Shown one piece after another: positions 8,538-18,186 of a stretch of DNA of 64,000 nucleotides. Position 1 is the stretch's first letter. The number at the start of each line of letters is the position of its first letter. A model generated the notes under the pieces. It searched no databases, was not told where the DNA came from, and saw only the letters and a program-made list of their open reading frames with translations. A program made the translations under genes and the position numbers. Source of the DNA: Streptomyces sp. NBC_00459 (GTDB lineage Bacteria > Actinomycetota > Actinomycetes > Streptomycetales > Streptomycetaceae); NCBI RefSeq assembly GCF_036013955.1, contig NZ_CP107903.1, forward strand, positions 1,240,001 to 1,304,000. Reading direction: 5' to 3'.

Positions 8538-10667
8538 GTGACCCAGCCCGCGAACAACGCCGAACCCTCTTCTGCGGTGCCCGAGACCGCCACCGTCACC
8601 TTGATCGACGGCACGACGTTCTGCGTCTGCGCGCCCGCCGGGGACATCGTCCCCGGCGGCAACCTCGGCCTGTACTTCCGCGACACCCGAGTGCTCTCCC
8701 GATGGGAGTTGACCCTCGACGGCCGCCGCGTGCAGACCCTGTCCGTCCAGCCGGTGGAGTCGTACGCCGCCCGCTTCATCGCCCGCCGCACCAGCACCGA
8801 CGGATCGGACGACAACTCCCTGCTGCTGGTGCGAGAGCGACTCGTGGGCAACGGCCTGCGCGAGACCATCACCATCCAGAACCTCGGCCCAGAAACCACT
8901 CCGGTCGTCCTGACCATCCACGCGGCAGCCGACTTCGCCGAACCGTTCGGGATCGACGGAAAGCAACCCGCCACTCATGAACCAGGACCCGCAACGGTTG
9001 CCGACGGGACACTGCTGCTCCGCCACCACGGCGAAGCCTCCCGCGGCCTGAGCCTGACCACCGCCACCGAAGCGGAGATCACCGCCGACCGCCTCACCTG
9101 GCAGATCCAGGTACCACCCCGGTCCACCTGGACCACGGAGATCACGGCCATACCGATCGTCGACGACAAGCCGGTGGAGCCGCGCTTCCAGCGCGGAGAG
9201 CCGATCAGCGACACCGCAACCGCCCGCGCCCTGAACTCCTGGCGGGAGAACAGCACCTCGCTGGCCGCCGACGACCCCCGCCTCGCCACCACCCTGATCC
9301 GCACACGGACCGACCTCGGCGCGCTGCGCATCGACGACCCCGCCCATGGCCGGGCCTTCGTTGCCGCCGGAGCGCCCTGGTTCATGACCCTCTTCGGCCG
9401 GGACAGCCTGCTCACCAGCTGGATGGCCCTGCCACTCGACCCGGATCTCGCCCTCGGCACCCTGCAGGCCCTCGCCGCGGTGCAGGGCCGCCGCACCGAC
9501 CCGTTCACCGAGGAGGAGCCGGGCCGGATCATGCACGAGCTGAGGCTCGGCTCGAACAGCACCGCGATCGGCGGCCAGCGGTACTACGGCTCGGTCGACG
9601 CCACCCCATTGTTCGTAATGCTGCTGGCCGAGGCGTGGCGCTGGGGCGCCGACGAGACCGCCGTCCGGGCACTGCTGCCGGCAGCCGACGCCGCACTCAA
9701 GTGGCTGCGCGACTACGGCGACCGCGACGGCGACGGGTTCGTCGAATACCAGCGCACCAGCGAGCGGGGCCTGCCCCACCAGGGGTGGAAGGACATCGAC
9801 GGCAGCATCAACAACGCCCAAGGCGAGCCCGGCGAGACGCCCATCGCCGTCGTAGAGGTGCAGGGATACGTGTACGCGGCGCTGCTGGCCCGCGCCGAAC
9901 TCGCCACCGCCTTCGGCGACGCGACCACCGCCCTGACCTGCCGGGAGGAGGCCGCGACGCTGCGGCGGCGGTTCAACGAGCAGTACTGGCTGCCGGACGA
10001 GGGCTGGTACGCGGTGGCCCTGGACGCCCGCAAGCAGCCGATGGATGCCCTGACCAGCAACCCCGGCCACTGCCTGTGGACCGGAATCGTCGATGACGAT
10101 CATGCCGAGCAGCTCATCGCTCGCCTCGGCGCACCCGAGATGGACAGCGGCTTCGGACTGCGCACGCTGGCGACGACCATGGGCGCCTACAACCCGGTGA
10201 GCTATCACAACGGCTCGGTCTGGCCGCACGACACGGCCCTGTGCGTGGCCGGCCTGATGCGATACGCCCACGTGCCCGGTGCCGTCGAGACCGCGCACCG
10301 GCTCGCCGACGGCCTCCTCGACGCGGCCGCGGCCTTCGGCGGCCGACTGCCCGAACTCTTCTGCGGCTTCCCCCGCGAGCAGCACTCACCTCCCGTGCCC
10401 TACCCCGCCGGCTGCTCACCCCAGGCATGGGCGAGCGGAGCTCCCATGTTGCTGGTCCGCGCCTTCCTCGGCCTCGACCCGCACATCCCGCAGGGCCGGA
10501 TCACCCTGACCCCCCGCCTGCCCGCAGGGTGGGGGACGGTACGCCTCGACGGCCTGCGGCTCGGCCCGGCACGCCTCCAACTGTCCGCCGCCGGCGACAC
10601 CGCCGAGGTCCACGGCACGCCCGCCGACTGGACCGTCGACATCCGGCCCCGCCAGGTTGCTCCGTGA
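8538..10667 (+). CDS. amylo-alpha-1,6-glucosidase-like (glycogen debranching family) glycosidase
   Basis: 709 residues from GTG 8538 (GAGG eight bases upstream). The N-terminal 220 residues form the beta-sandwich common to bacterial debranching-type enzymes (GNLGLYFRDTRVLSRWEL; VRERLVGNGLRETITIQN). The remainder is an (alpha/alpha)6 barrel with FGRDSLLTSWMAL, GWKDIDGSINN and SVWPHDTALC, which line the active cleft in this family. There is no signal peptide, so it acts in the cytoplasm on imported saccharide. It lies 135 bases after permease 2 and precedes the GH3 gene. The family label is often used for enzymes of unknown specificity, so the substrate should not be assumed to be glycogen. Confidence 0.8.
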   Translation: MTQPANNAEPSSAVPETATVTLIDGTTFCVCAPAGDIVPGGNLGLYFRDTRVLSRWELTLDGRRVQTLSVQPVESYAARFIARRTSTDGSDDNSLLLVRERLVGNGLRETITIQNLGPETTPVVLTIHAAADFAEPFGIDGKQPATHEPGPATVADGTLLLRHHGEASRGLSLTTATEAEITADRLTWQIQVPPRSTWTTEITAIPIVDDKPVEPRFQRGEPISDTATARALNSWRENSTSLAADDPRLATTLIRTRTDLGALRIDDPAHGRAFVAAGAPWFMTLFGRDSLLTSWMALPLDPDLALGTLQALAAVQGRRTDPFTEEEPGRIMHELRLGSNSTAIGGQRYYGSVDATPLFVMLLAEAWRWGADETAVRALLPAADAALKWLRDYGDRDGDGFVEYQRTSERGLPHQGWKDIDGSINNAQGEPGETPIAVVEVQGYVYAALLARAELATAFGDATTALTCREEAATLRRRFNEQYWLPDEGWYAVALDARKQPMDALTSNPGHCLWTGIVDDDHAEQLIARLGAPEMDSGFGLRTLATTMGAYNPVSYHNGSVWPHDTALCVAGLMRYAHVPGAVETAHRLADGLLDAAAAFGGRLPELFCGFPREQHSPPVPYPAGCSPQAWASGAPMLLVRAFLGLDPHIPQGRITLTPRLPAGWGTVRLDGLRLGPARLQLSAAGDTAEVHGTPADWTVDIRPRQVAP

Positions 10668-10783
10668 GCCCATAGTGCCATCGGCGACGGTCCATCCGCA
10701 TCGTCGCTCAGACACTCCTGCGACCACCCCGCCATCCGCGATCAACTCTCTGACCTGTGACGACGATGACTTTGGAGATCATA

Positions 10784-13069
10784 GTGGGACAGCCGATCCG
10801 CCCTGCGGTGTACCTGGATCCGGAAGCGTCCGTGGAAACGAGGATCGAGGACTTGCTGTCCCGGATGGCGCTTCCGGAGAAGATCGGGCAGTTGCTGATG
10901 CTCGATGCACAACATGGCGACCTGGTGGACATCGTGTCGGCCAAGCTGGCCGGGTCGGTTCTGCATGTGGCTCCCGCGCGGATGCCGGAGGCCGTGGAAC
11001 TCGCCCGGCGGACGCGGCTCGGCATTCCGCTGCTGACAGCCGACGACTGCATCCACGGCCACTCGTTCTGGCCGGGCGCGACCATCTTCCCGACCCAACT
11101 GGCCATGGCCTGCAGCTGGGATCCCTCGTTGCTCCAGCGGGTCGCCCGTGCGGCCGCCACTGAAATCGCGGCGACCGGCATCCACTGGACGTTCTCCCCG
11201 GTGCTGTGCATCACTCGGGACCTGCGCTGGGGCCGGATCAACGAGACGTTCGGCGAGGACCCGTTCCTGATAGGTGAGTTGGGCGCGGCGATGGTCCGCG
11301 GCTACCAGGGCGAGGGCCTCAGCGACCCGACGGCCGTGCTGGCGTGCGCCAAGCACTTCGCGGGCTACTCCGAGACCCTGGGCGGGCGGGACGCGAGCGA
11401 GGCCGATCTCAGTCCGCGCAAGCTACGCTCGTGGTTCCTGCCCCCGTTCGAGCGGGCAGCCCGGGCCGGTTGCCGTACGTTCATGCTCGGCTACCAGTCG
11501 ATCGACGGCGTGCCCATCACCGCGCACCAGTGGCTGCTGGACGACGTACTCAAAGGCGAGTGGGGCTTCACCGGCACGCTCGTGACCGACTGGGACAACG
11601 TCGGCCGGATGGTCTACGACCAGCGGGTCTGCGCCGACCACGTCGAGGCGGCGGCGGTCGCCGTCAACGCTGGCAACGATCTCATCATGGCCACACCGGC
11701 GTTCTTCGAGGCTGCACAGGAGGCGGTCGCCCGTGGCCTAATCGAGGAGAAGCAGATCGATGACGCGGTGCGGCGGGTGCTGCGGCTGAAGTTCGAACTC
11801 GGGCTGTTCGAGGACCCCCGCACCGCCGACCCGGAGCGGCAAGCCCAGGTGATCGGCTGCCGCGAACACGCCGACCTCAACCTGGAGACCGCCCGTCGTT
11901 CCCTGGTGCTGCTGCGCAACGAGAGCGTCCTGCCCCTCGACGGCGGGCTGACCGCGGAAGTAACAGGGCAGGGCACGCCGCGGACGATCGCGGTCATCGG
12001 CCCCAACGCCGACAGCCCGGAAGCCATGCTCGGCGACTGGGCGGGAGACTCCGGCCAGGTCCCGTGGCTGCCCGAAGGACATCCACGGGAGTCCGTGGAG
12101 ACGGTGCTCGACGGCCTTCGCGCCGTCGCACCCGCCGACTGGACCATCACACACACCCGCGGTGCCGACATCGGAAGTCTCGCCCCCGACCCCGAGCGGC
12201 CCGTCGGCCCCGACGGCCAACCGCAGCCGCCCATCTTCAGCCCCGCCCCGGTCGACCAGGCACAGCTCCGGGAGGCAATCGCCGCCGCGGAGGCCGCCGA
12301 CTACGCCGTCGTGGTCGTGGGGGACACCATCGCCCTCACCGGCGAGAGCCGGTCGACGGCCACGCTCGACCTCCAAGGAGGCCAGATCGCTCTGCTGGAC
12401 GCGGTCGCCGCCACCGGCACGCCCGTGATCGTCGTCCTGATCCAGTCCAAGCCGAGTACCCTCCCGGACTCGGCGCTGAACGCGGAAGCCCTCATCGAGG
12501 CGTTCAACCCGGGCATGCGCGGCGGCCGCGCCATCGCCGAACTCCTCCTCGGACTCACCGAACCCAGCGGCCGACTCCCGGTCTCCTTCGCCCGCCACGT
12601 CGGACAGCAACCCGTCTTCTACAACCAGGTACGAGGCCAGCACGGCAACCGCTATGCGGACCTCACCCAGGACCCCCTGTTCGCGTTCGGCGAGGGCCTG
12701 ACCTACACCACCGTCACCTACTCCGACCTTGTCGTGCACGACCACGACGTCCCCGCCGACGGTACCGTCCACGCCACGGTGCGACTCACCAACAGCGGAA
12801 GCCGCCCTGCCCGGGAAACCGTCCAGGCATACGTCAGCGACCTGACCACCAGCGTCACGTGGGCCGAGCAGGAGCTGAAGGCCTTCACCCAAGTCGACGT
12901 CCATCCCGGCGAAACCCTGGACGTCCAGCTCAGCATCCCCACCGCGCACTGCTCACTCGTCACAGCCGACAACCGCCGCGTGGTCGAACCAGGCGATTTC
13001 ATGCTCCGTGTCGGCCCCAGTTCACGGCGCGAACAGCAGCTGAGCGCGGGATTCCGCATCCGGGCTTGA
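10784..13069 (+). CDS. glycoside hydrolase family 3 beta-glycosidase
   Basis: 761 residues from GTG 10784, chosen because GGAG sits six bases upstream; a GTG at 10757 is also in frame. Domain order is the GH3 N-terminal TIM barrel, the alpha/beta sandwich, and a fibronectin III-like C-terminal domain (ARETVQAYVSDL...QELKAFTQVDVHPGE). The nucleophile aspartate is in LVTDWDN (about residue 269). KHFAGY and GRINETFGEDPFL are characteristic of beta-glucosidase/beta-xylosidase members. No signal peptide, so hydrolysis is intracellular. As the last gene of sugar cluster 1 it should release monosaccharides from the imported beta-linked oligosaccharide. Exact specificity cannot be read from sequence. 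Confidence 0.88.
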   Translation: MGQPIRPAVYLDPEASVETRIEDLLSRMALPEKIGQLLMLDAQHGDLVDIVSAKLAGSVLHVAPARMPEAVELARRTRLGIPLLTADDCIHGHSFWPGATIFPTQLAMACSWDPSLLQRVARAAATEIAATGIHWTFSPVLCITRDLRWGRINETFGEDPFLIGELGAAMVRGYQGEGLSDPTAVLACAKHFAGYSETLGGRDASEADLSPRKLRSWFLPPFERAARAGCRTFMLGYQSIDGVPITAHQWLLDDVLKGEWGFTGTLVTDWDNVGRMVYDQRVCADHVEAAAVAVNAGNDLIMATPAFFEAAQEAVARGLIEEKQIDDAVRRVLRLKFELGLFEDPRTADPERQAQVIGCREHADLNLETARRSLVLLRNESVLPLDGGLTAEVTGQGTPRTIAVIGPNADSPEAMLGDWAGDSGQVPWLPEGHPRESVETVLDGLRAVAPADWTITHTRGADIGSLAPDPERPVGPDGQPQPPIFSPAPVDQAQLREAIAAAEAADYAVVVVGDTIALTGESRSTATLDLQGGQIALLDAVAATGTPVIVVLIQSKPSTLPDSALNAEALIEAFNPGMRGGRAIAELLLGLTEPSGRLPVSFARHVGQQPVFYNQVRGQHGNRYADLTQDPLFAFGEGLTYTTVTYSDLVVHDHDVPADGTVHATVRLTNSGSRPARETVQAYVSDLTTSVTWAEQELKAFTQVDVHPGETLDVQLSIPTAHCSLVTADNRRVVEPGDFMLRVGPSSRREQQLSAGFRIRA

Positions 13070-13097
13070 AGGCCGCCAGAAGGCCACTTCAAGGCCA

Positions 13098-13131
13098 CCG
13101 CCCAGCTGACCCTCTCGGGCCGGCTGGGCGG
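13098..13131 (+). terminator. hairpin after the GH3 gene
   Basis: CCGCCCAGC (13098-13106) pairs perfectly with GCTGGGCGG (13123-13131) across a 16-base loop, 29 bases after the GH3 stop. There is no T-tract, as is common in actinomycetes. It probably ends the sugar cluster 1 transcript. Confidence 0.55.
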
Positions 13132-13179
13132 GCCCTTCCTGTGGCGTGGAGCCGACGGCTGTTTCTCCGGAAACTCTGT

Positions 13180-13398
13180 GATCCTCGCATTCCTGCAACG
13201 CCGTTACCAAGGCCAGCACTCGGCGGAAGTGCCGACGCACCGCGAACGCCGCAGCGAAGGGCTCGTCCGCGAACACCTCCTGCAGCCGATCCTGCACCCG
13301 CATCAGTGCATACTTCCCCTGGGGAACGTTCTACGGGCTATGGCCGCGGTCTGCTCGGGAACCGGCGGAAGACCCTCCGGGCGAATGGACACCCACAT
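13180..13398 (-). pseudogene. IS1182-type transposase, N-terminal remnant with frameshift
   Basis: The minus strand reads MWVSIRPEGLPPVPEQTAAIARRTFPRGS, then changes frame near 13305 and continues ALMRVQDRLQEVFADEPFAAAFAVR...LALVTALQE. Together these match the start of IS1182-family transposases (PxVPxxTxxVARAAFPKG ... LRDxLGxLFxDxDFAxLF ... LALVxVLQ). The first part ends at a stop in its own frame (MH*). The match is lost after about residue 65, so only the amino end remains. It marks the left border of a degraded accessory stretch. Confidence 0.6.
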
Positions 13399-13888
13399 CA
13401 CCCCCGCGGCCGGGTGCCAGGAGAACGGCCGCAAGGTCGCGCCCTCCGTTCCGGAGCGCGGGCCGAACCGTTCTGCCGTTCCCAAAGAGCACTCGTCTGA
13501 CCTGGGACGACGGGGTTTTCTCTAAGCCCCTACGAGAACTGGGCCGTCTGATCAGATGCCGGGGGCGGTGAGGTTGGACCCCGCAGGAGCAGTCGAGGGC
13601 GTCTTCGGGGCTGCCGGCAAGGCCGCCGGTGGGCAGCAGGGAGTCTTCGTAGCGGTCGCTGCTGGCGTAGTAGAGGGCGAAGCCCCATCTGCCGACGGCG
13701 CCGGTATAGCGCAGCCGCATCAGCTTGACCCGTTCGCCGTCGGCCGGTTCCGCCTCCACGTGGGCGAAGGCGCCGCGGTGGCGGACGCGTAGCCTTTTCA
13801 GCGGCGGCCAGGCAGTGCGGGCACGCTCGCCGAGGCGCGCCTCCAGCGAGAGCCGGGTGTGTTCCGAAGGCGTGGGCGCGGCAGCCAT
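13331..13888 (-). CDS. conserved hypothetical protein, probably with a scrambled C-terminus
   Basis: 185 residues from ATG 13888. The first 110 residues (SLEARLGERARTAWPPLKRLRVRHRG ... MRLRYTGAVGRWGFALYYASSDRYEDSLLPTGGLAGSPEDALDC) look like a small actinomycete hypothetical protein that normally ends soon after the EDALDCxCG motif. Here the frame runs on for about 70 arginine- and glycine-rich residues that overlap the IS1182 remnant in another frame. The tail is therefore probably not native. No catalytic motif is visible and no function is proposed. Only the part from 13556 to 13888 is likely to be ancestral. Confidence 0.5.
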   Translation of the reverse strand: MAAAPTPSEHTRLSLEARLGERARTAWPPLKRLRVRHRGAFAHVEAEPADGERVKLMRLRYTGAVGRWGFALYYASSDRYEDSLLPTGGLAGSPEDALDCSCGVQPHRPRHLIRRPSSRRGLEKTPSSQVRRVLFGNGRTVRPALRNGGRDLAAVLLAPGRGGDVGVHSPGGSSAGSRADRGHSP

Positions 13889-14033
13889 CCTGCCCGACGG
13901 GCCGGTGGCCGGATACGGAAGGCTACGGCCCGTCGTGATCCGCTTCTCCCGATTGGCCTGCCTGCCTTGAATGTTGCCGCAGCCCGCCCGATAGCCCTGC
14001 GCGCCGCCGAGTGCCTACCACACCACGCCGCGG

Positions 14034-16550
14034 ATGCGCCCCATCGATGCGGCGCTGACCGGCTTCGATGCATTGCTCGCTCTCGACGAAGCGCATCTGT
14101 CGCAGGCACTGCTCACCACGGCTCGCGACTGCGCCGCCGACCAGGCCACCGCTACCGATCCGCAGTTCGCTGCCCGCGTGGTGAAGGTCGTCAGCCTGTC
14201 CGCCACAGCAGACGCCTCCGGGCGGACGCGTCTGGGGGTGGGCCCGGAAGACCGGGCCCACCCGGTGGCAGGAAGACGCCTGAATGCCAACCGCCGAGTG
14301 ACTCTGCTCGACGTGTCCGCATGGGCCAAGACCCCCAGCGAAGCCTTCGCCCATGGGGCCACCACGGCAGTGGACGCTCTGCTCCCCATCATCGAGCGCC
14401 CGGTGATAGCAGTGGTGGCCAACACCATCGCGTCCGCCCGCTCCGCATTCCAGGCCCTATCGGCCCGCGACGACCTGGATGCGCTGCTGCTGACCGGACG
14501 CTGCCGGGACGGGGAACGGACCAGCCTCGTTGAGGGGCCCCTTTCGGAACTGCTCAACGTGGTCGACCCACACCGGTCCCGGCCGCTGGTCGTCGTCGCA
14601 ACCCAGACAATCGAAGTTGGCCTCGATGTCAGTGTGGCCGGCATGTGTACCGAGGCCGCCGCATGGGATGCAGTGCTCCAGCGTCTCGGCCGCTTGGACC
14701 GCACCGGCGATCTCGCCCTGGCCCCGGCCGTCCTCGTCAAGACCCATGCGCCGGACGACGTTCGCACCATCCCCGTCTACGGAGAAGCGGCCGCCCGCAC
14801 TTGGGACTGGCTTGCCGCCGATGCCATCGTTCTGGACCAGCCCGGGGCTACGGACGAACTGCAGCAAGCCCTGGCCAGTGGCCTGCTGCTCAACCCTTCC
14901 ACGCTCCCCGAACTGCGGACAGGCATTGACCTCTCGGCGTTGACCGCACCGAGCCCGCGCATCCCGGTCGTGCACCGGACCGTGCTCGACTCGTGGGCTC
15001 GCACCGACCCCGCCCCCGTGCCCGATCAGGTTCCGGCCCCGTTCCTCCATGGTCTGGATACCTCCTCGGCAGACGTGCAGGTGCTCTGGAGAGCCGATCT
15101 TCCTTGCCAGGACGGCATCACGCCTCCCTGGGAGGTGTGGGCAGCCCGGCTGGCCCAAACTCCGCCTCACCCCGGCGAGACCGTTGCCGTACCTGTCCAC
15201 CGCCTGCGCCGATTCCTGGCACGTCAGACCGAAGCCGATGCATGTGGCGACCTTGAAGGTGCTCCCGACCCCGAGCAAGCCCCAACCAAGCGAAGCCGGA
15301 CACAACCACAGCAACTGCCGGCTCTGCGCTGGGACGGGCCGGGCGGCTGGTCTCCGGCTCTTGCACCTGGGGACATCCGACCTGGTCGCACGGTCGTTCT
15401 TCCTGCCACAGTCGGCGGCCACGACGCGTTCGGTTGGACAGGTGTCGTGAGCACAGCAGTCGTGCCCGACCTCGGCGACTTCTCGCTTGACCAGGCACTC
15501 ACAACGACCCGTCTGGACGCTGACGTCATCACTAGCCTGACGGGCCGAGCCGATCAGGCGGCCATACTGCGCGGACTTCTCGGCGACGCTATAGGACGCC
15601 TGCAGTCCGGTGACCACCAGGAGCCCGCCACTGAGGTCGTGCGCGATCTGCTTACCGCTGTCATCGACCTGCTGCCCAGCGATCTCCCGGAACCAACCGG
15701 AGCCGCCCGTTTCACCCAGCGCCTGCTGGGCCGACTGGTGCTCCTGCGGGGCGGCGTCGCTCAGTGGGACCTCTCTGCGTCGACTCGCCCAGGAGTGGGG
15801 CGCGTAGTGATTGACGCCGCGTCCGGTGACTTGCGCCTGACGCTGGTCCCACCGCGAGTGCCGAACGGCCTTCGGGAGTGCATCCCGGGGGTAGGGGACG
15901 AAGGGGCGGACTCCAGCTCGTTGACCCGGCTTGTCGGACTGGCTCAGCATGGCAAGGCTGTCGGGGCCCGTGCCGCCGAGTTCACTCAGCGCGCTGGCCT
16001 GCCTCAGCCGACCATTGCAGCAGCGGAGATCGCGGGACAGACCCACGACTGCGGCAAGCAACACCCCCGCTTCCAGACCATGTTGTGCGGAGGCGACGCC
16101 CTGCTCGCCGAATCCCTACCCGAACCACTCGCAAAGTCCGGCATGGACCCCGCTGACCTCGCCGGGCGACGGACCGCAGCACGCTTGGCCGGCTGGAGTC
16201 CAGGCCTGCGGCACGAGGCCCTCAGTGCTGCGGCCGTCCAGAAGTGGCTCAGCAGCGAGCCCCAGATGACCGCCGGGCTGGACACGAACCTGATCATCCA
16301 CCTCGTCGCGGCCCACCACGGCCGGGGCCGCCCCTTGCTTCCGCCGGTCACTGATCCAGATCCCGTTGAAGTCGAGTGCACCATGCCCGACGGGCAGCAG
16401 ATCACCGTAACCAGCGCAGCCATGGGAGTCGACTGGGACGGTCCCGACCGCTTCGCTGAACTGATGGGCCGATACGGCCCGTGGGGCACCGCAATGCTGG
16501 AGAGCATCGTGCGGCTCGCCGACATGTCTGTCTCCGAGGAGGGCAGTTGA
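14034..16550 (+). pseudogene. cas3: type I-G (I-U) Cas3 helicase-nuclease, N-terminally truncated
   Basis: 838 residues from ATG 14034; an in-frame stop lies at 13992. Helicase motifs present are DEAH (residues 18-21, motif II), SLSATAD (III), VVANTIASARSAFQ (IV), ATQTIEVGLDVS (V) and QRLGRLDR (VI). Motif I (Walker A, GKT) and everything before it are missing, so ATP binding should fail. The HD nuclease is C-terminal: THDCGK (His671-Asp672), RHE, AHHGRGRP and a final LAD. A C-terminal HD after the helicase is the arrangement of subtype I-G. Intact Cas3 unwinds and degrades invader DNA marked by Cascade. The next gene starts at its stop codon (TTGA). No cas7, cas5, cas1, cas2 or repeat array is present nearby. 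The subtype call is strong; the nuclease part could still be made if an internal start is used. Confidence 0.75.
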
Positions 16551-17584
16551 ACGCGCACCAACTGGAACTTCCCGCTCTGCACAGCAACGATCCGCTCGGA
16601 TTCCTCGCCGCTCTTGGCGTACTGGAACTCGCTGATGCGGCCCTCGACGAGGCAGTTCGACTGTCCTGGCGGGGACTCGCCGCGCCAGCAGTGCTACACA
16701 CTGATCAGCCGCTGACCCTCAACCAGTTGGCTGAACTACTGGTCCGGTTCCTTCCGACCGCACCGGCCAAAGAACCCCTGCCTGCAGCTCCCGGCATCCT
16801 CGGACTGCCACGCGATACCGGCCCCGGGGCGCCCAACGACGCCCTACGCATGCCCATCGAACAGGCGCACCGGCTGCTACGCGATTTCGCGACGGCGGAG
16901 CGTCTCGACAACGACCCCCGCGCGCGGTGGTTTGCGGCGCTGGTCAACCAGCTCTGCGTCACTCCCGCCAAAAAGCTCAAAGACGAACCACAACAGGAAC
17001 ACCAAGGTGTTACCGCGGCGGCCAGTTCCGTCCCCCTACAAAAGCACACACTGTACACAGAATCGACGCCGCTCTTCGCCGCGTCCGGTCAGATGACCCT
17101 CGCGAATAACTGGGTCAAGGCCGCCGAACAGTGCATCCGTCAAGGCGCCCATGTCAGTGCGGCGCTCACAGGATGGATACGAGTTCCCGACTACACCGGT
17201 GCGAATCTCGACTACCGGTCAACCGGCGACGCAGCTATGACCGGCGACGGCAAGCCCTCCCAACAAGGAGTACCGGGGGCAACCTGGCTCGCGCTGCACG
17301 CCTTTGCCACCTTTCGCCTCACCGGGAACACCATGACCAGCGCCACAACGGCATGGGACTCCTCCGGGGACCTACCTGCTCTTATCTGGCCAGTTTGGAC
17401 CTCGCCGCTCTCCAAAACAGCAATAAGAGCACTGCTCGAACACCCACTCGTGCGTGCTGACGACCCGGCGCGCTTCGATGAATCTCTGACTAATCTGGGA
17501 CTGGTTGGGATCTGCTCGGCTCATCGCACCAAGCTCAGTAACTCCTATGGCCCGTTCGAGCCCGGACAGGTGGTGTGGCCGTAG
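16547..17584 (+). CDS. type I-G CRISPR-associated protein (Cas3-extension/Csx17-like)
   Basis: 345 residues from TTG 16547, which overlaps the Cas3 stop (TTGA) and has GAGGAGGG four bases upstream; this fixes the start. The opening LELPALHSNDPLGFLAALGVLELAD resembles the N-terminus of proteins encoded directly after Cas3 in actinobacterial type I-G loci, often named Cas3-extension, and is reminiscent of Csx17, the large subunit of this subtype. The rest (SGQMTLANNWVKAAEQCI, TGANLDYRSTGDAAM, PVWTSPLSKTAIRALLEHPLV) has no catalytic motif I recognise. It is translationally coupled to Cas3 but nothing cas-like follows, so its partners are gone. The link to type I-G is confident by context; the exact family name is less so. 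Confidence 0.6.
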   Translation: MNAHQLELPALHSNDPLGFLAALGVLELADAALDEAVRLSWRGLAAPAVLHTDQPLTLNQLAELLVRFLPTAPAKEPLPAAPGILGLPRDTGPGAPNDALRMPIEQAHRLLRDFATAERLDNDPRARWFAALVNQLCVTPAKKLKDEPQQEHQGVTAAASSVPLQKHTLYTESTPLFAASGQMTLANNWVKAAEQCIRQGAHVSAALTGWIRVPDYTGANLDYRSTGDAAMTGDGKPSQQGVPGATWLALHAFATFRLTGNTMTSATTAWDSSGDLPALIWPVWTSPLSKTAIRALLEHPLVRADDPARFDESLTNLGLVGICSAHRTKLSNSYGPFEPGQVVWP

Positions 17585-17829
17585 CCCTTTCGCCTTGCCA
17601 CCCGCGGTTGGGGCTTCGCCGTCGGTTTCCACGGCTCCCCTAACGAAAGGAAGATTCCATCGGTAGTGACGTGGTACGTCACCCCCGAGTCGTAGTCATT
17701 GCGACCCACGGCATCGACGACCAATTCGGAGCCGCACAGCATGATAAGGAAACCCCCGCCGGTGACTCGGAACCAGTACACGGGCCGGTCTAGCTCGGTC
17801 AGAACCTCAAGCTCTGGCATGCGCAACAT
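17545..17829 (-). CDS. small hypothetical protein
   Basis: 94 residues from ATG 17829; its last 40 bases overlap the end of the convergent Csx17-like gene. The sequence is hydrophobic in its first half (DRPVYWFRVTGGGFLIMLCGSELVVDAVG), then GVTYHVTTDGIFLSLGEPW, with a basic tail. I recognise no family. It follows another small ORF on the same strand, suggesting a short two-gene unit in the accessory stretch. Confidence 0.35.
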   Translation of the reverse strand: MLRMPELEVLTELDRPVYWFRVTGGGFLIMLCGSELVVDAVGRNDYDSGVTYHVTTDGIFLSLGEPWKPTAKPQPRVARRKGYGHTTCPGSNGP

Positions 17830-17858
17830 CTGATAGGCGTTCGCGTCGTATTCAGCGG

Positions 17859-18020
17859 TTACTGACCTTTTCGGATTGGCTTCGAGTGGTCTGAGGTGAG
17901 GGTCAGTCCGGTCTCGGTGAGGCAGCCGTCGATGAGTTCGGGATGGCACTGGATGCGGGCGAGGCCTCGGCGGAGGGTGCAGGTGAGATGGTCGGGATCG
18001 GTGAATGCAGTGTTGGCCAT
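17859..18020 (-). CDS. very small hypothetical protein
   Basis: 53 residues from ATG 18020 to TAA 17859, with GAAGAGG five bases before the start. The protein has three cysteines in TCTLRR, IQCHPEL and DGCLTETG and a basic end (SKPIRKGQ). Nothing in the frame contradicts coding, and the ribosome binding site is good, but no family is recognised. It lies 29 bases upstream of the 94-residue ORF. Confidence 0.3.
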   Translation of the reverse strand: MANTAFTDPDHLTCTLRRGLARIQCHPELIDGCLTETGLTLTSDHSKPIRKGQ

Positions 18021-18186
18021 CGGGGCCTCTTCGAGGACGCCCCCGCTCCCTGTTCCTCCAGTTCACGTCCGACAGTTGCGTCACGCGTTCAGGGGTTGTT
18101 TGTTCGGCCACGGTGTTCGAGGGTGAGGGACCACCGACCGCTACACCCGAAAGCGCGAACTGACGGGCACACGGAGGGGATTCCAC

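Noticed and set aside
13070..18186. CRISPR array expected beside the Cas3 remnant
   Set aside because: No direct repeats of about 28-37 bases at regular spacing were found on either side.
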